Shown here: positions 44,827-55,024 of the stretch, piece by piece
Position numbering within the stretch: position 1 is the stretch's first letter
How the letters are laid out: every line of letters starts with the position of its first letter
Assembly: GCA_030704615.1 (NCBI GenBank)
Contig: CM060732.1
Location: 50,015,053 to 50,079,052 of the forward strand
Origin: Takakia lepidozioides
Lineage: Eukaryota; Streptophyta; Takakiopsida; Takakiales; Takakiaceae
Reading direction: 5' to 3'
DNA length: 64,000 nucleotides
Position numbers and translations under genes: made by a program
The notes under the pieces: generated by a model
Database searches by the model: none
Told to the model about the DNA's origin: nothing
The model's input: the letters and a program-made list of their open reading frames with translations, nothing else

Positions 44827-46017
44827 GAGGGGACCTCTGGGTATTCAGCAATTGCTCGCAAAGTGGAGGATATGGAAAGAGCACAGGGTGCACAACACAA
44901 AGATATGATGGATTTGAAGGCTACAAATATCGCATGTGATGATGTACCAGAAGGCCATGGCTGAGAAATTTGGGATCAGCATTTCCTCACCTGCCTTAGT
45001 GGGCTCATCCATAGCAAACAGCTCGTGCATCGCTGGCCCTTCAGCCTCAAGACGTCTGGAGGACAGGTTTGACTTGCCTGGCATGTCACCAGGTAACGTC
45101 ACTCCCGTTGATGCATTCGAGGATGATGTGCAGGTGGAGCATGTTGGCCCAGGTGGAGGGGACGACACCCCTACCAAGGAACTTACGCGTCCTCGTGCAG
45201 TTCTGTCACACTGTGCGGTAGTGGAGGCGCATGCAGAACTCCGGCCTGCTGCTGTCGCGGTGGGGGCATCTGAGACAACCCTGGACATTGACCTTGTTTC
45301 CCCGCGGGCAGATATTACCCAGCAACCCACGGTTGTCACTTCCACTCCCAACCTTCAATTAATGTCGGAGAATGTCGTGCACACAATAGTGGAGAAGGGC
45401 AAGCATTTGCTCATCCTAGATATTAATGGATTGTTGTGTGAGTGCGTCCATGTCGGGAGCGGTAATGCGTTTGTGGTTCCAAATGGCCTTGAGCACAAAT
45501 TATGTGGTAGCAAGATGGTCGTTGTAAGGCCTGGTTGCAAAGCTTTTTTGGACAAGTGTTTCGAACACTTTGAAGTGGCAGCATGGTCTTGTATGCAACC
45601 ACGTAACTTCCTACCCACAGTGGACTGGCTTTTCCATGGGCACCGTGACCTTGCATTCAAGTGGGATGGGGGATATTGTGAGCAGTCCACTGACATGGAT
45701 GGGAGCCTGCCCATGAAACCACGGTTTCTGAAGAACCTATCTACAGTGTGGCGGGACAACTGTGTCTGGAATCCTGAAACCACTCTTCTTGTTGACGACA
45801 CACCGCACAAGGGGTCAAAAAATCCAGCATACAGCGCCATTTTCCCACTGCCTTGGAGAAGTCGTTCTGTAGAGGCGCAAATGATAATTTCCTTCTGACC
45901 AGCTTATGGCCCTTCTTGGAGGGGGCAGCTAAGGCTCCGAGCATTCCAGAATATCTCAAAGGGCAACCCACATTTGGGCAACAAGCTATCAGCCCTCGAG
46001 CCATTCAGCCTCGCCAG
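44827..46017 (+). pseudogene. CACTA-B Ptta/FCP1 gene: coiled coil and FCP1-like HAD domain
   Basis: Opens after CCTGGCAG as EGTSGYSAIARKVEDMERAQ (coiled coil); a one-base shift near 44,935 leads into a 320-codon frame. After a variable linker, residues about 160-300 read KHLLILDINGLLCE, VVVRPGCKAFLDKCFEHFEV, AAWSCMQPRNFLPTVDWLF, LKNLSTVWRDNCVWNPETTL and LVDDTPHKGSKNPAYS. This is the NIF/FCP1 HAD phosphatase fold: motif I LDxNG, motif II AxWS and motif III (V/L)DDTPHKG. Plant NIF proteins often carry DxNGLL; the canonical second Asp of DxDGT is Asn here, so catalysis is doubtful. Another one-base shift near 45,850 precedes the donor at 46,018. Fusion to a transposon Ptta gene is unusual. Confidence 0.8.
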
Positions 46018-46442
46018 GTAACATACTTTGTAGTGTGGTACACAGTGCCAGACATTAGAGGCATTTTTGTGTGACTCCCTTGTGCCATTGCCAGCCTCAT
46101 TTGTGCTTAAGTTGTGGCAGTAAAACATGTTGTGATAGAGTTTGTCAAATTACTGTCGCAGTGTCAACTGTAGGCATTGACAGTTTGGGTGCATCTTATT
46201 GTGTTAGTGTAATTTGAGTTCCCAGTGTAGATAATATACATTTTTGGTGCTTGTTGGTTGGTTGTAGGTGCTTGGCCACGAACGAGGCCCCCCCAAATCA
46301 AAGGGCACACCTTCACCCTTTGAGGAAGCCGACACCACTGATCCCTGATTCGCAGAATGGGGTAAGTGTATGCATCTGCTATTCTCTCCCCCCTTCCCGA
46401 CCTGGATAGACAAATTGTTATTAGCTCCTTGTAGACCTTGTA

Positions 46443-46792
46443 GACACAATGTTCCACGATCCATGTTCCACAATTCTCATGCAATCTGCCATGTTTGGGC
46501 TGGGATGGCAGTTCGTGGTGGGAGACCATGTCAAGCTCATAGACACTGTTTCGCGATCAACAGCCGGATCTGGCCGCATTGCTGTCTCCAAGGGATGGAG
46601 GTGAGTGAAGGGTACCCTGTTGTGCCAGAAGGCTATGTGGCCATCCACATTGATGATGTCCGCATTCCCAATGCCCCTCTACCATATCACAACAAATCCA
46701 TGAAGCCTCATCACACTGAGTTGGGAGACACTGTAGGTTACATTACTGTGTGGAGTGACAAACTAGTGAAGACCTTGCAGACAAAGAGATGA
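46443..46792 (+). pseudogene. CACTA-B Ptta/FCP1 gene: C-terminal domain
   Basis: After short exons around 46,267-46,361, frames give FGLGWQFVVGDHVKLIDTVS and then EGYPVVPEGYVAIHIDDVRI, PNAPLPYHNKSM and LGDTVGYITVWSDKLVKTLQ, stop at 46,792. The pattern matches the CACTA-A copy at 13.85-14.12 kb and the DUF8039-like domain that follows Ptta domains in plants. An internal one-base shift lies near 46,590. Confidence 0.62.
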
Positions 46793-47149
46793 GGCAGGTC
46801 GGCTAGCATCGTGGATTTCTTGGGGATTTCCACCTGTGCCTCATCCGGATTTGGCAACTACGGTAACTTATAGTAGTGACAGTTTCTCTGAATTGACTGT
46901 CCAATTTTGATAGCAATCACATTTGGATTTTCTCATGCATGTTGTTGCAAACTTATGCCTCATTAATGAGCAATGTGGTGGTAGGTGGTATGTCCCCATT
47001 GCACACACTATGGTTGGTTATGTTGTTGCTGTTCATATGTGGTTGATAATGGTGATGCTGGATGGTGATGTTGCTGCTATTGTGGTCTTTCAGAATTACG
47101 TCTGTGCCACTTTTGTGCCACTTCTGTGCCTAAAGTCTTGCTGTATACA

Positions 47150-48005
47150 TGATTGTGATGTTGTATGGCACATGCACGTGGCACCCTATTGGCTGCCTCT
47201 GTGGCATATCCACGTGTCCGTCTAGAGTCATAACCATGAGTACCGAACCCAATATGATACGTGTATGATTACATTCCGACACGTGACCCCCTAAGGTCCC
47301 CGCGCAGTTGGTCCTATGACTCCATATGCAGAACGTCCAGTCAAATGTATGTCTACGAAGCAGCACGTGAGGTTTAGAGGATCGTGCACGTGGCACCACC
47401 TGGGACTACAACGTCCTCATGGAATCCCCTGTTCATGGAATATACCGTACTGCGCCAGTCGTAGGTATGACTGGCAAGAATCCACCACAGCTCTCGAAGT
47501 CCAGCACGTGGGCACACACGAACGTGGCATATGGTGTCCCCAGATGCTGCCACGTGTTGACCCCAAATTTCCCCCCATGAAGACATACATGTGACTGCGA
47601 AGCCCCGTCCCCCACAGTGACACGTGGCAATGATATGTCGCACCACGCGTTTCTTCTATGACGCGACACGTGCTGTCGTTTAATTCCCTCGTCCGCTGTC
47701 ATAGCTGGCAGTGAGGGCTGGCGTCGCAGTCTGACACGTGGCATGTTCTGTAGCCACCACGTGTCTGTCTGACACCGCGGCTGACATGGACTACACTGTC
47801 CGTTCAGTCATTCAGTAATGCCAGCGTGTATGACTACCCCCACAGCTGCTCTGGCGCCACGTGACAGCCAGCCTGGAGAGTCATATCTGCCATGTCACAA
47901 CTGACTAGGTCTTTACGTCTTCAGAGTCAGGAAGTCGTAAATGGCTTCCATGACTGCATTTGCAGTCATAACACAGAGACGTAAAAGCCGCTTTTTGTTG
48001 TAGTG
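47150..48005. promoter_or_regulatory. Right subterminal region of CACTA-B, dense CACGTG repeats
   Basis: Twelve CACGTG cores in 700 bp (47,175, 47,210, 47,280, 47,365, 47,387, 47,504, 47,551, 47,623, 47,665, 47,734, 47,759, 47,855), most as ACACGTGGC or GCACGTGGCA in either orientation. They are interleaved with GTCATA/TATGAC motifs and end at the terminal repeat. These are probably TnpA-type binding sites; a plant G-box reading (bZIP/bHLH control) is the alternative. Confidence 0.75.
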
Positions 48006-48010
48006 GATCT

Positions 48011-48102
48011 ACTGCCCTGTATACTACGAGATCCGTTTGAACAACTTTGTGGATATGTGCATCCCAGTTTCAGTTTCAGGAGAACTCAACGCCCAGAAAA
48101 CA
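48011..48102 (+). mobile_element. LINE right part, 3' end
   Basis: Resumes exactly where 33,849 left off: after the TCT duplicate, ACTGCCCTGTATACTACGAG continues the C-terminal LINE frame as CPVYYEIRLNNFVDMCIP, placing the expected CP after HFFF. It ends in an A-rich tail (CCAGAAAACA), followed by the duplicate TGAACACAA at 48,103-48,111. Confidence 0.85.
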
Positions 48103-48128
48103 TGAACACAAGTAGGGGTAGAACTCAC

Positions 48129-48428
48129 CTCATGCGCAGCGGTTTTGTGCCGTTTGCGCACCTTTTGGAGAGACTCTGCAGATGGAGGTGCAATTTCCGC
48201 CGAACTGTCCTCCACCTCATCGTCGTCGCCCATGCTATACTCGCTTGTGTCAAAATCCGAACTCGAAGACCGCCCACCGCTCTGCCTTCCCTCTCGCACC
48301 GACGCCATATGTACCGGATTCAGTCAAGCCAGGCGGGGGCTCCTTCGCACCGCGGGGCTAGAATGTGCAGAAGTGGGAGGAGGTGATGCTGCCTCGGTGG
48401 TCGAGCGCTTCTTACTAGGCGTGGACAT
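48129..48428 (-). pseudogene. CACTA-A Ptta/FCP1 gene: exon 1
   Basis: Starts MSTPSKKRSTTEAASPPP at 48,428, reads RRSPRLA, then an in-frame TGA (about 48,325), and continues MASVREGRQSGGRSSSSDFD, MGDDDEVEDS and KVRKRHKTAAHE to a GT donor at 48,128. It is the counterpart of CACTA-B exon 1. Its intron, once the LINE is removed, is 70 bp long (GTGAGTTC...TTTTTGGCAG) and leads to 32,185. Confidence 0.68.
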
Positions 48429-50060
48429 AGACCATGACAAAGATGAAGACGAGTGAGGACATAGACCATGACCAAGACAAAGACGAGCGAGGAAGACCAA
48501 GACATGCAAAGGAGGAAAGAAGGACAAGGAGGGGAGTGTGATCACACACCCCCCCGATCTGTAGTGAAGATCCGGCCATTGTTGATTTCAAATATGAACA
48601 CGTGTCGTGCATCCGACACTATGGCCTTTTCGACTTTGAGACGTTAAACCCTAAACCACTTACAATCCTCCAGACAACTAGATGTAGTGATTCACACAAC
48701 TGACATGGATCCGTTAACTTTTTTTCGTTCAAAATTAGGCGAAGGAAACACACTGCAATGATGCCGTGTATGGCTCCGCTTTACATGCATTCTTGGAGAA
48801 AATGCGCATGATGTGTGAGAAGTGAACACAGTGCTCTGCCAAATGATTCAGCAAAAACAAACTCAACTGTAGTGGTTCTCCCATCGCAGAGAAGGGTCCA
48901 TTCGACACCCATCGCACCATGCCAGGTTGAGGTCCTCACACACACACACCTACACACCGAGAATTTGCGAACCCACATCAGCTGGGAGAACATGGAAATT
49001 ACCCCGTGGATCACATGCAAGCATGAATGAGAAATGGGTTTATGTTACATGGGAGATTTTGGTGTACCTGCGCGACATGCAACTCTGTCTACATACTCCA
49101 TAAGTCGTTGTCCCAAGACCCAAGTGGACAGGGGAGGCCGGTGAGTCTGTACCACAATGGTAATCATACAGCAGAGGGTACTGCTTCCCAACGTGCAAAA
49201 GCCGCCGGCTGCAGGATGCTAGGCATGCGAACTCGGGCACAGCACGCCTCCTCTGCACCCCACTCCGTCCCAACCAGTGCAAAACAACCGTGCATGCATT
49301 GACTGCCGTCTGGCTTTCTCTCCAGACATTTGGGGGTCTGCAATCTGCTACACGTAAGTGTCTTTGAATGCGACGATCAAAGGATCCGGTCACTTGCAGT
49401 TGCCATCTCAAGGGCAGCATTGCAAGAATCATAATTAAGTAAGAAAGATGGTGGAAGAAGCTGCAAACAACAAATGAGTGAAGTGGCAGGGCGATGCTCC
49501 ATTTTTAACATGCTCCCCTTCCCGCCATGGTGATAGAGCCACACAATGGACTCCCTTCCCGCCACGGTGCAATTTCACGGCAACGGAACGGGATTGTCCG
49601 CCGAAACGTGATTTGGAGATGGCCTAAGACAAGTGGCGCAGGTTCTGGCCTTGTAGTCAGGTTGTTCACACTTCAATGCACACATTTCATACACATTCAA
49701 CCATATGCCCAAGATCACAACGCCCTCAATCGTGAAAATTGAAATTCCACGTACGTCCTCCGATTCCTCACACACACACGAACTGTAGAGACAGGTGGTT
49801 TTCCAGGATGTCGTTGTTTGAGTCGATTTTGGTCATTTCTCTCAGTGTCTTGTGGAAAAGATTCTAGTTATGATGGGAAGCATCATGATGGCTTTTAAAT
49901 GGTTTGCTGTTGAGTGTAACTTTTCATCATGTTGTGGAATCTACCGGTTGGTATAAAATGTCAACTGTCTTCTCTGCCAAAGGATGTGCGGCTGAACCTT
50001 TCAAATTGAGATTGCAGGAGGAGGGAATTGACGGTAGTGAAATGGGAGTGGCAGAGCCAA
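48429..50060. other. Intergenic region of CACTA-A between its divergent genes
   Basis: No credible ORF. By position this holds the divergent promoters of the leftward Ptta/FCP1 gene and the rightward tnp2 gene. CACACACA runs occur near 48,940 and 49,773, and an upstream 5' part of the tnp2 gene may lie at 49,970-50,210. Confidence 0.5.
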
Positions 50061-50210
50061 ATTGAGGAATCTCTGCAAAGGAGAATCCGGCCCCCTGCAA
50101 CGGCGTGCACAAACAGCATTGAAGAGGCTCCCCAACAAAAATGAGTTCCCCGCCCATGCGGAGGACTTCCAATTAATCACCCCTGTAGACAGAACACCCG
50201 AGATGACAGG

Positions 50211-50834
50211 TTGTGGGAAAGAGAAGTGGCACGTGCCCGAGCCCTTGGGCTTTCAAGGATGCCATGCCCATGTGAACGTTGTTTGGGCACTACAAGTAGA
50301 TCTGAGGACGATGTGCGCACACATCTCCTTCACCACAAAAGACATGAAGCATTTCGGGTGTGGATTGGAGATGGACTTGCAGACGAAGGTGATGAGGAGT
50401 GGGCACAATTGGACAATGCACACCCCCAAGGGAGCCATACAGACAGGCCAGACGAGGACTATGTCATGGGCGCAGGACATGAACCAGGCATGGACGGAAG
50501 GGTGGAGATTACTCGAATGTTGCAGGAAGCATTCCACATCATGGACGATGTTGAAGAGGGGGACGGCGCTGCGACAACTGGGGATGGTGATGACGCAGGA
50601 AATGAAGGCATTCACGTGGGGGAAGGCGTGGAAGGAGGTGGAGATGGAGAATTGAATTCTGCACACATGACACTAGAAGAAGCATGTGTGCCACTGTACG
50701 AGGGATGCAAATCCACAAAGCTTGCTGCCACCATGCTGTTTGATGAACCTGTGCACAACCCACGGTGTCTCAGACCATTTTGTGGACGAGTTGTTCTCTT
50801 TGCTTCGGCTGAACTTGCTTCCACAACCAAATGA
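50211..50834 (+). CDS. CACTA-A tnp2 gene: transposase-associated domain and linker
   Basis: Reads MWEREVARARALGLSRMPCP and then CERCLGTTSRSEDDVRTHLL and HHKRHEAFRVWIGDG. The CPCxxC motif followed by an HL(L)xxxF helix is the transposase-associated domain at the start of plant CACTA transposases. A long acidic/glycine linker follows, then VPLYEGCKSTKLAATMLF, where the frame should pass to the next ORF (one-base shift near 50,770). The codon before MWER follows a GATGACAG acceptor, so the true start may be in an upstream exon. Confidence 0.75.
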   Translation: MWEREVARARALGLSRMPCPCERCLGTTSRSEDDVRTHLLHHKRHEAFRVWIGDGLADEGDEEWAQLDNAHPQGSHTDRPDEDYVMGAGHEPGMDGRVEITRMLQEAFHIMDDVEEGDGAATTGDGDDAGNEGIHVGEGVEGGGDGELNSAHMTLEEACVPLYEGCKSTKLAATMLFDEPVHNPRCLRPFCGRVVLFASAELASTTK

Positions 50835-51870
50835 AATGCCAAAAAACTGTCACATGGCCAACCAAATGATTGGGAAGCTTGGCCTCAACTACGTGAAAAT
50901 ACATGCATGTCCAAAAAGACATGTACTTTTCAGAAGAGAGTACAAGGATGCTATGGAGTGCCCCAAATGCGGTACAGCCCGATACCATGATGTGGGCAGG
51001 TTACAACAGCCAGCCAAGGTGTTGAGGCACTTTCCCCTTATCCCCCGTCTATTACGAATGTACAAATGCAAGACCATTAGTGAGCTCATGACTTGGCATT
51101 CCAGGAATGCCTCAAACGATGGTTTGGTAAGGCATGTCCCAGATTCCCTTGCATGGAAGCATATAGATGCAACTTGGCCCGATTTCGCCGAGGACCCACG
51201 CAATGTGCGATTGGCTGTATCTACGGATGGAGTAAACCCATACGGATCAAAGACTTGCACATGGTCCACATGGCCCGTGCAGTTGGTGGCATACAACCTG
51301 CCACCATGGTTGACAACAAAGAAATTCTTTGTCATGTTGTCTCTCTTGATTCCAGGCAAGGAGTCCGTGACAAATGCAAACATAGATGTGTATTTGCAAC
51401 CATTGATTGAAGAGCTACATGAACTATGGATTGGAGTTGAAGCTTACAACATTTTGAAACCAGTAGGGCAACAGAGTTTCACCCTCCGTGCCATACTCAT
51501 GTGGTCAATCCATGATTTCCCCGCATATGGCCTTGTTGCGGGTTGCAAGACAAAGGGCTACAAAGGGTGCCCCATTTGTGGGCCCTATGTGGATTCACGG
51601 CACTCAAAGCCACTAGGGAAGACAATATACATGGGGCATCGACGTTACCTTGCAAGAAACCACCCCTACCGACGAGCAGGAAGACACTTCAATGGATGTG
51701 TTGAAAAGAGAATGGCACCAAATGCTGTGACACCGGAGGAGACATTGCAATTTGCAAAGGAGAAAGAGGCGTTCATGGAGATTGGAGGGAGAGACGGAAG
51801 TAGTGCGGATCCAGCCATGGAGCACGGGGTGAAGCGCCGGACAATCCTTTGGGATTTGCCATACTGGAAG
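50761..51870 (+). CDS. CACTA-A tnp2 transposase catalytic region
   Basis: One long uninterrupted frame: THGVSDHFVDELFSLLRLNL, YVKIHACPKRHVLFRREYKD, CPKCGTARYHDVGRLQQPAK, VLRHFPLIPRLLRMYKCKTI, LAVSTDGVNPYGSKTCTWST, FVMLSLLIPGKESVTNANID, ILMWSIHDFPAYGLVAGCKT and CPICGPYVDSRHS. It covers the whole En/Spm tnp2 domain, better preserved than the CACTA-B copy, with the landmark Asp residues in DGVNPYG and HDFPAYG. Ends IPYW-type LPYWK at a GT donor (about 51,871); the intron to 52,096 contains a C run. Confidence 0.88.
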
Positions 51871-52096
51871 GTGCATGAATCCCCCCCCCCCCCATTCACT
51901 CACTTTCTTTTCACATTGTGCTTCCTGGAATTACCTTTACTGTCAGAGTCCTTCCACCAACTCCTAAGTCAGTGTAACTACTATGCAGTACATGTTGAAG
52001 TCGTACACCTCACTGTGGAGAGGATCGTGGAGTTGTTGAAAGCAGAATGTAGTAACATGGACAACTTCTGCCACATATTCTATTTTTTTTGCCCAT

Positions 52097-52920
52097 AGAA
52101 CTTGGTGTCATGGGAGGACATTTGGCATTTCAGAACCTCTTGCAGCGGTACCTCCTGGACCCCATGCATTGTGAGAAGAACTTCTGCGAGAACATTCTGA
52201 AGACTATCTTTGGGGAGAAGGATACGATAACGTACGAAAGGACATGGAGATTGAAGGGATACGGTCACATCTGTGGCTAAGGCCTGATCCAAATAGACCA
52301 GGCAAAGTGCTCATGCTGCAGCATCATACGTCCTGACCAAATCAGGCAAGAGGATTTTTTGAAGACATTGGGAGCCATGAAAGTGCCAACCGGATTCTCG
52401 GGTGCTTTCCAAAAGCATGCCATAAACAAGAAATGGTTGGGGATGAAGTCACATGATCTACACGTGATGATGCAACAGATTTTGCCAGTGTGCATTCGGG
52501 GTACGATGGCGCCAGTCCTCGAACAGCCATAATGCGTGTAAGTCGAGTGTTTAGGAAGATTTGTGCGAAGGTGTGGGATCCGAGGGACATTACATCGTTG
52601 CATGAGGATGTGGCTATGACCCTATGTTTGCTGGAGAAAGAATTCCCTCCATCATTCTTTGACGTCATGACGCACTTGCTAGTGCATCTTGTAGAGGAGT
52701 TGCATGTGTGTGGGCCCGTAGCCAGCGGTGGATGTACCCCATGGAGAGGTACATGAAGGATCTGAAGGGGTATGTACGCAACATGGCACGGCCAGAGGGG
52801 AGTATGGCGAGGGCTACATCCGCGACGAAGCCCTGGGCTTCATGACAGAGTATATGTCTTCATTTGATGCAATACAACGACGGGTGTGGGACGAGAACGA
52901 GGAAGAAGAGTTGTAGGCGA
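52097..52920 (+). pseudogene. CACTA-A tnp2 gene: end of tnp2 and DUF4218
   Basis: Reads LGVMGGHLAFQNLLQRYLLD, PMHCEKNFCENILKTIFGEK, then after shifts KSGKRIFLKTLGAMKVPTGF and KSHDLHVMMQQILPV. It continues with LCLLEKEFPPSFFDVMTHLL and an EGYIRDEALGFMTEYM tail. DUF4218 landmarks are clear; three one-base shifts (about 52,280, 52,530 and 52,700) break the frame. Confidence 0.8.
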
Positions 52921-53299
52921 GGTCCTAGAAGGTGGTGGAACAAAGCGTGCCATGAGCCCGCGCCTTCGGGATGTGGCACATGATTATGTGCTGAACAACA
53001 CAACAACCATGACACCATGGAGACAGTGGGGTGCCAACTTACATCCCTCTTGTGCTATTCTTAATGGTCTTTGTATGCTGGAATTACATATATATTGTCA
53101 CAAGTCATTCCGGCCACTATGGGAGTGGATCGTGTACTAACAGGGTGCTTCAGACGACTACAGAGGGTGTTTCGTAGATCTTGGTTGTTGCTTGCAAGTG
53201 ATTATGAAGTAGGCTGCATCACTACAGTGTGCTTGAAAGGACACACACTCTGCATGTGGCATGCATGTACAGCACGGTGTTGGTCAGGGGGACTGAGTT

Positions 53300-54208
53300 G
53301 CAGCTTCTATTTGGTTTCTGCCAGAGTACGCAGCGGAGAAGGTCCGCCTGAAAACGGAACGGAGTGCATTTGCAAAAGCATGGCGGAGGGGCGGTCGTAG
53401 GCGCAGATCCCCGGTGGAGTACCCCACAACAATGGAGGAGCTGCAGCCCTTTACAGTGTGGGTCAGATCTGCAATTGCAGTGTACGCATCAGAGAACGAG
53501 GACCCAGATGAGGGCATGGTGAGTCTGTCATTCCCCCCAGGGCTGATTGCCACTTCGTACCGGTCAATGAAAGCATATGGCAATCACTATAGAGTGGACG
53601 ATGCCAACACCAGCCTCCTGGTGACTTATGACAGCGGAGTGGCATCATTTTTTGAACAAGAGAGTAGGAGCTGTGCACGAGATCGGAATCCAATTTCATG
53701 CCATGTGCAATATGTAGGAGTGATCAAAGAGATCCTTAAACTAGACTATGGTCTTGTGAAGCCAATTCTATTCCGTTGTTCTTGGGTAAAAGCCAATATG
53801 GTAGGAGAGAATGCCACCATGAAACGGGATGAGTACGGGTTCCTCCTTGCTGATTTCAGAAAAATGCTACCACAAGATGAAGAGCCATTCATCTTCCCAT
53901 CGCAAGTTGAGCAAGTTTTCTTTTCAGATGACACCCATGCGCCGGGATGGAAGGTGGTTCTTCACAAGGACCCCCGGGCCAAACGAGTCGTGGCCGACGT
54001 CCATGATCTGGACCTAGGGGAGAATGCCGACCACGAGGGTCTGAGGGAACCACGAAATCTACAGATACGGCCGAACCAGTCTCTTTGGAAGGAGCAGTTA
54101 CCTTTAATGAGGAAGACATTCCAGGGTTGGTAATTACCGCAAGGCAAATTGCAGATGTGGGTAGTGAAGGGGAAGATTATTTGGATACAGATAGTGAGCC
54201 CAGCTGAA
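53300..54208 (+). pseudogene. CACTA-A tnp2 gene: DUF4216 C-terminal region
   Basis: A 239-codon frame with GNHYRVDDANTSLLVTYDSG, VQYVGVIKEILKLDYGLVKP, ILFRCSWVKANMVGENATMK and FIFPSQVEQVFFSDDTHAPG, then WKVVLHKDPRAKRVV. This is DUF4216 in full. A one-base shift near 54,090 moves into EEDIPGLVITARQIADVGSE and an acidic tail with stop at about 54,208. Confidence 0.85.
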
Positions 54209-55024
54209 TCTCAGTGTCCATTAAGCCAGCAGCTCATAGACGAGAGCTATGCTAAGGACTCTTACTGTCCTTAGAACCCATTTTGTACAGTCCTGCAAGC
54301 GCGCAAGGGCGAGACAGTTAATAGTATCGATAATGTCCCGGTATGTGGTCCGTACTGTCTTGTGAACAAACCTTTTTTTTGTCTGCCAATATTGTTTCTG
54401 ACATGTGAGGAGAGGATCGTCTTCATGTACGGGAAGTAGACGTGAATGTGTGCATGCATTTTTTGGCCCAGCTGCATGCTTTCCAGGAACAAAGACCAGT
54501 GGAATGGGGGGTGTCTCCAAAGGAGCAGGACCGAACGACACTTTTTGTGCTTCCCTTGCTTCCTTCTCACCGTTGTTGCATTCTCCCACTGCCCAACAGC
54601 AGCACTCTCGAAGCAATAGCATGACATATGTTGCAACATGGTCTTCTTCACCAGCGAATGAGCTTTTTTGCTACATGACGCCATGTCCACATTAACGTTG
54701 ATCCCTGCAAGCACTTGGCAAGACACCCCAGAGCCGCAAATCCAGCAACCACCACAAACACATCTAACTGATTGTAGTGACACGGGAATAGCTCACTTGT
54801 AGAGGAATTGAACCTCCAGCCAAATGAATGGCTCTGCCCCTTGTAGCACAAGTGCGATGCAAAAACAAGGTGAGTACAAAATGAAGAAGCACTTACGAGG
54901 TCCCCATCCCTCGGATGGGCTCCCACTTGTGCTCTGGAACTGTGCAGGCCTGACTAGCACCAAATTGCATGAATCCTAAGCCTGAATGTCAAATGCAGGT
55001 TTATGTCGCGATGCAGCACGCCAT

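Larger units (their letters stand above)
33853..48005. mobile_element. CACTA-B: complete 14.15-kb En/Spm element
   Basis: Left end CACTACAACAGATTGCGGCT; right end, read inward, CACTACAACAAAAAGCGGCT; both continue TTTA. The outer 10 bases are identical and 11 of the next 14 match. Target duplication TCT (33,850-33,852 and 48,008-48,010) has two extra bases, GA, at the right edge. Inside are two divergent genes: tnp2 transposase leftward (39.97-35.5 kb) and Ptta/FCP1-like rightward (40.4-46.8 kb). They are separated by a 39.4-39.65 kb repeat zone. A LINE fragment pair occupies an intron of the rightward gene. The element inserted into a LINE reading frame, which resumes in register after the duplication. 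Confidence 0.92.
12816..54779. mobile_element. CACTA-A: dismembered En/Spm element hosting later insertions
   Basis: Two divergent genes define it: a tnp2 transposase gene reading right (50.2-54.2 kb) and a Ptta/FCP1-like gene reading left. The latter's exons lie at 48.43-48.13, 32.19-31.81, 16.59-16.16 and 16.07-13.85 kb. Removing the MULE-like element, the LINE and CACTA-B rejoins these exons in register. The gene order and polarity match CACTA-B. The ends are not certain. On the left, AGTTACAACAGAC occurs twice at 12,802-12,828 and shares TACAACAGA with the CACTA-B terminus, with CGTGG motifs beyond it. On the right, ATTGTAGTG ends at 54,779. No target duplication could be matched. Confidence 0.7.

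Noticed and set aside
50889-51383. 164-codon minus-strand ORF opposite tnp2
   Set aside because: It is antisense to the conserved tnp2 frame and contains no domain; shadow.
54765-54785. ATTGTAGTG as the certain right terminus of CACTA-A
   Set aside because: Only seven terminal bases match a CACTA end and the flanking three bases do not match either left candidate, so it is given as an approximate limit only.
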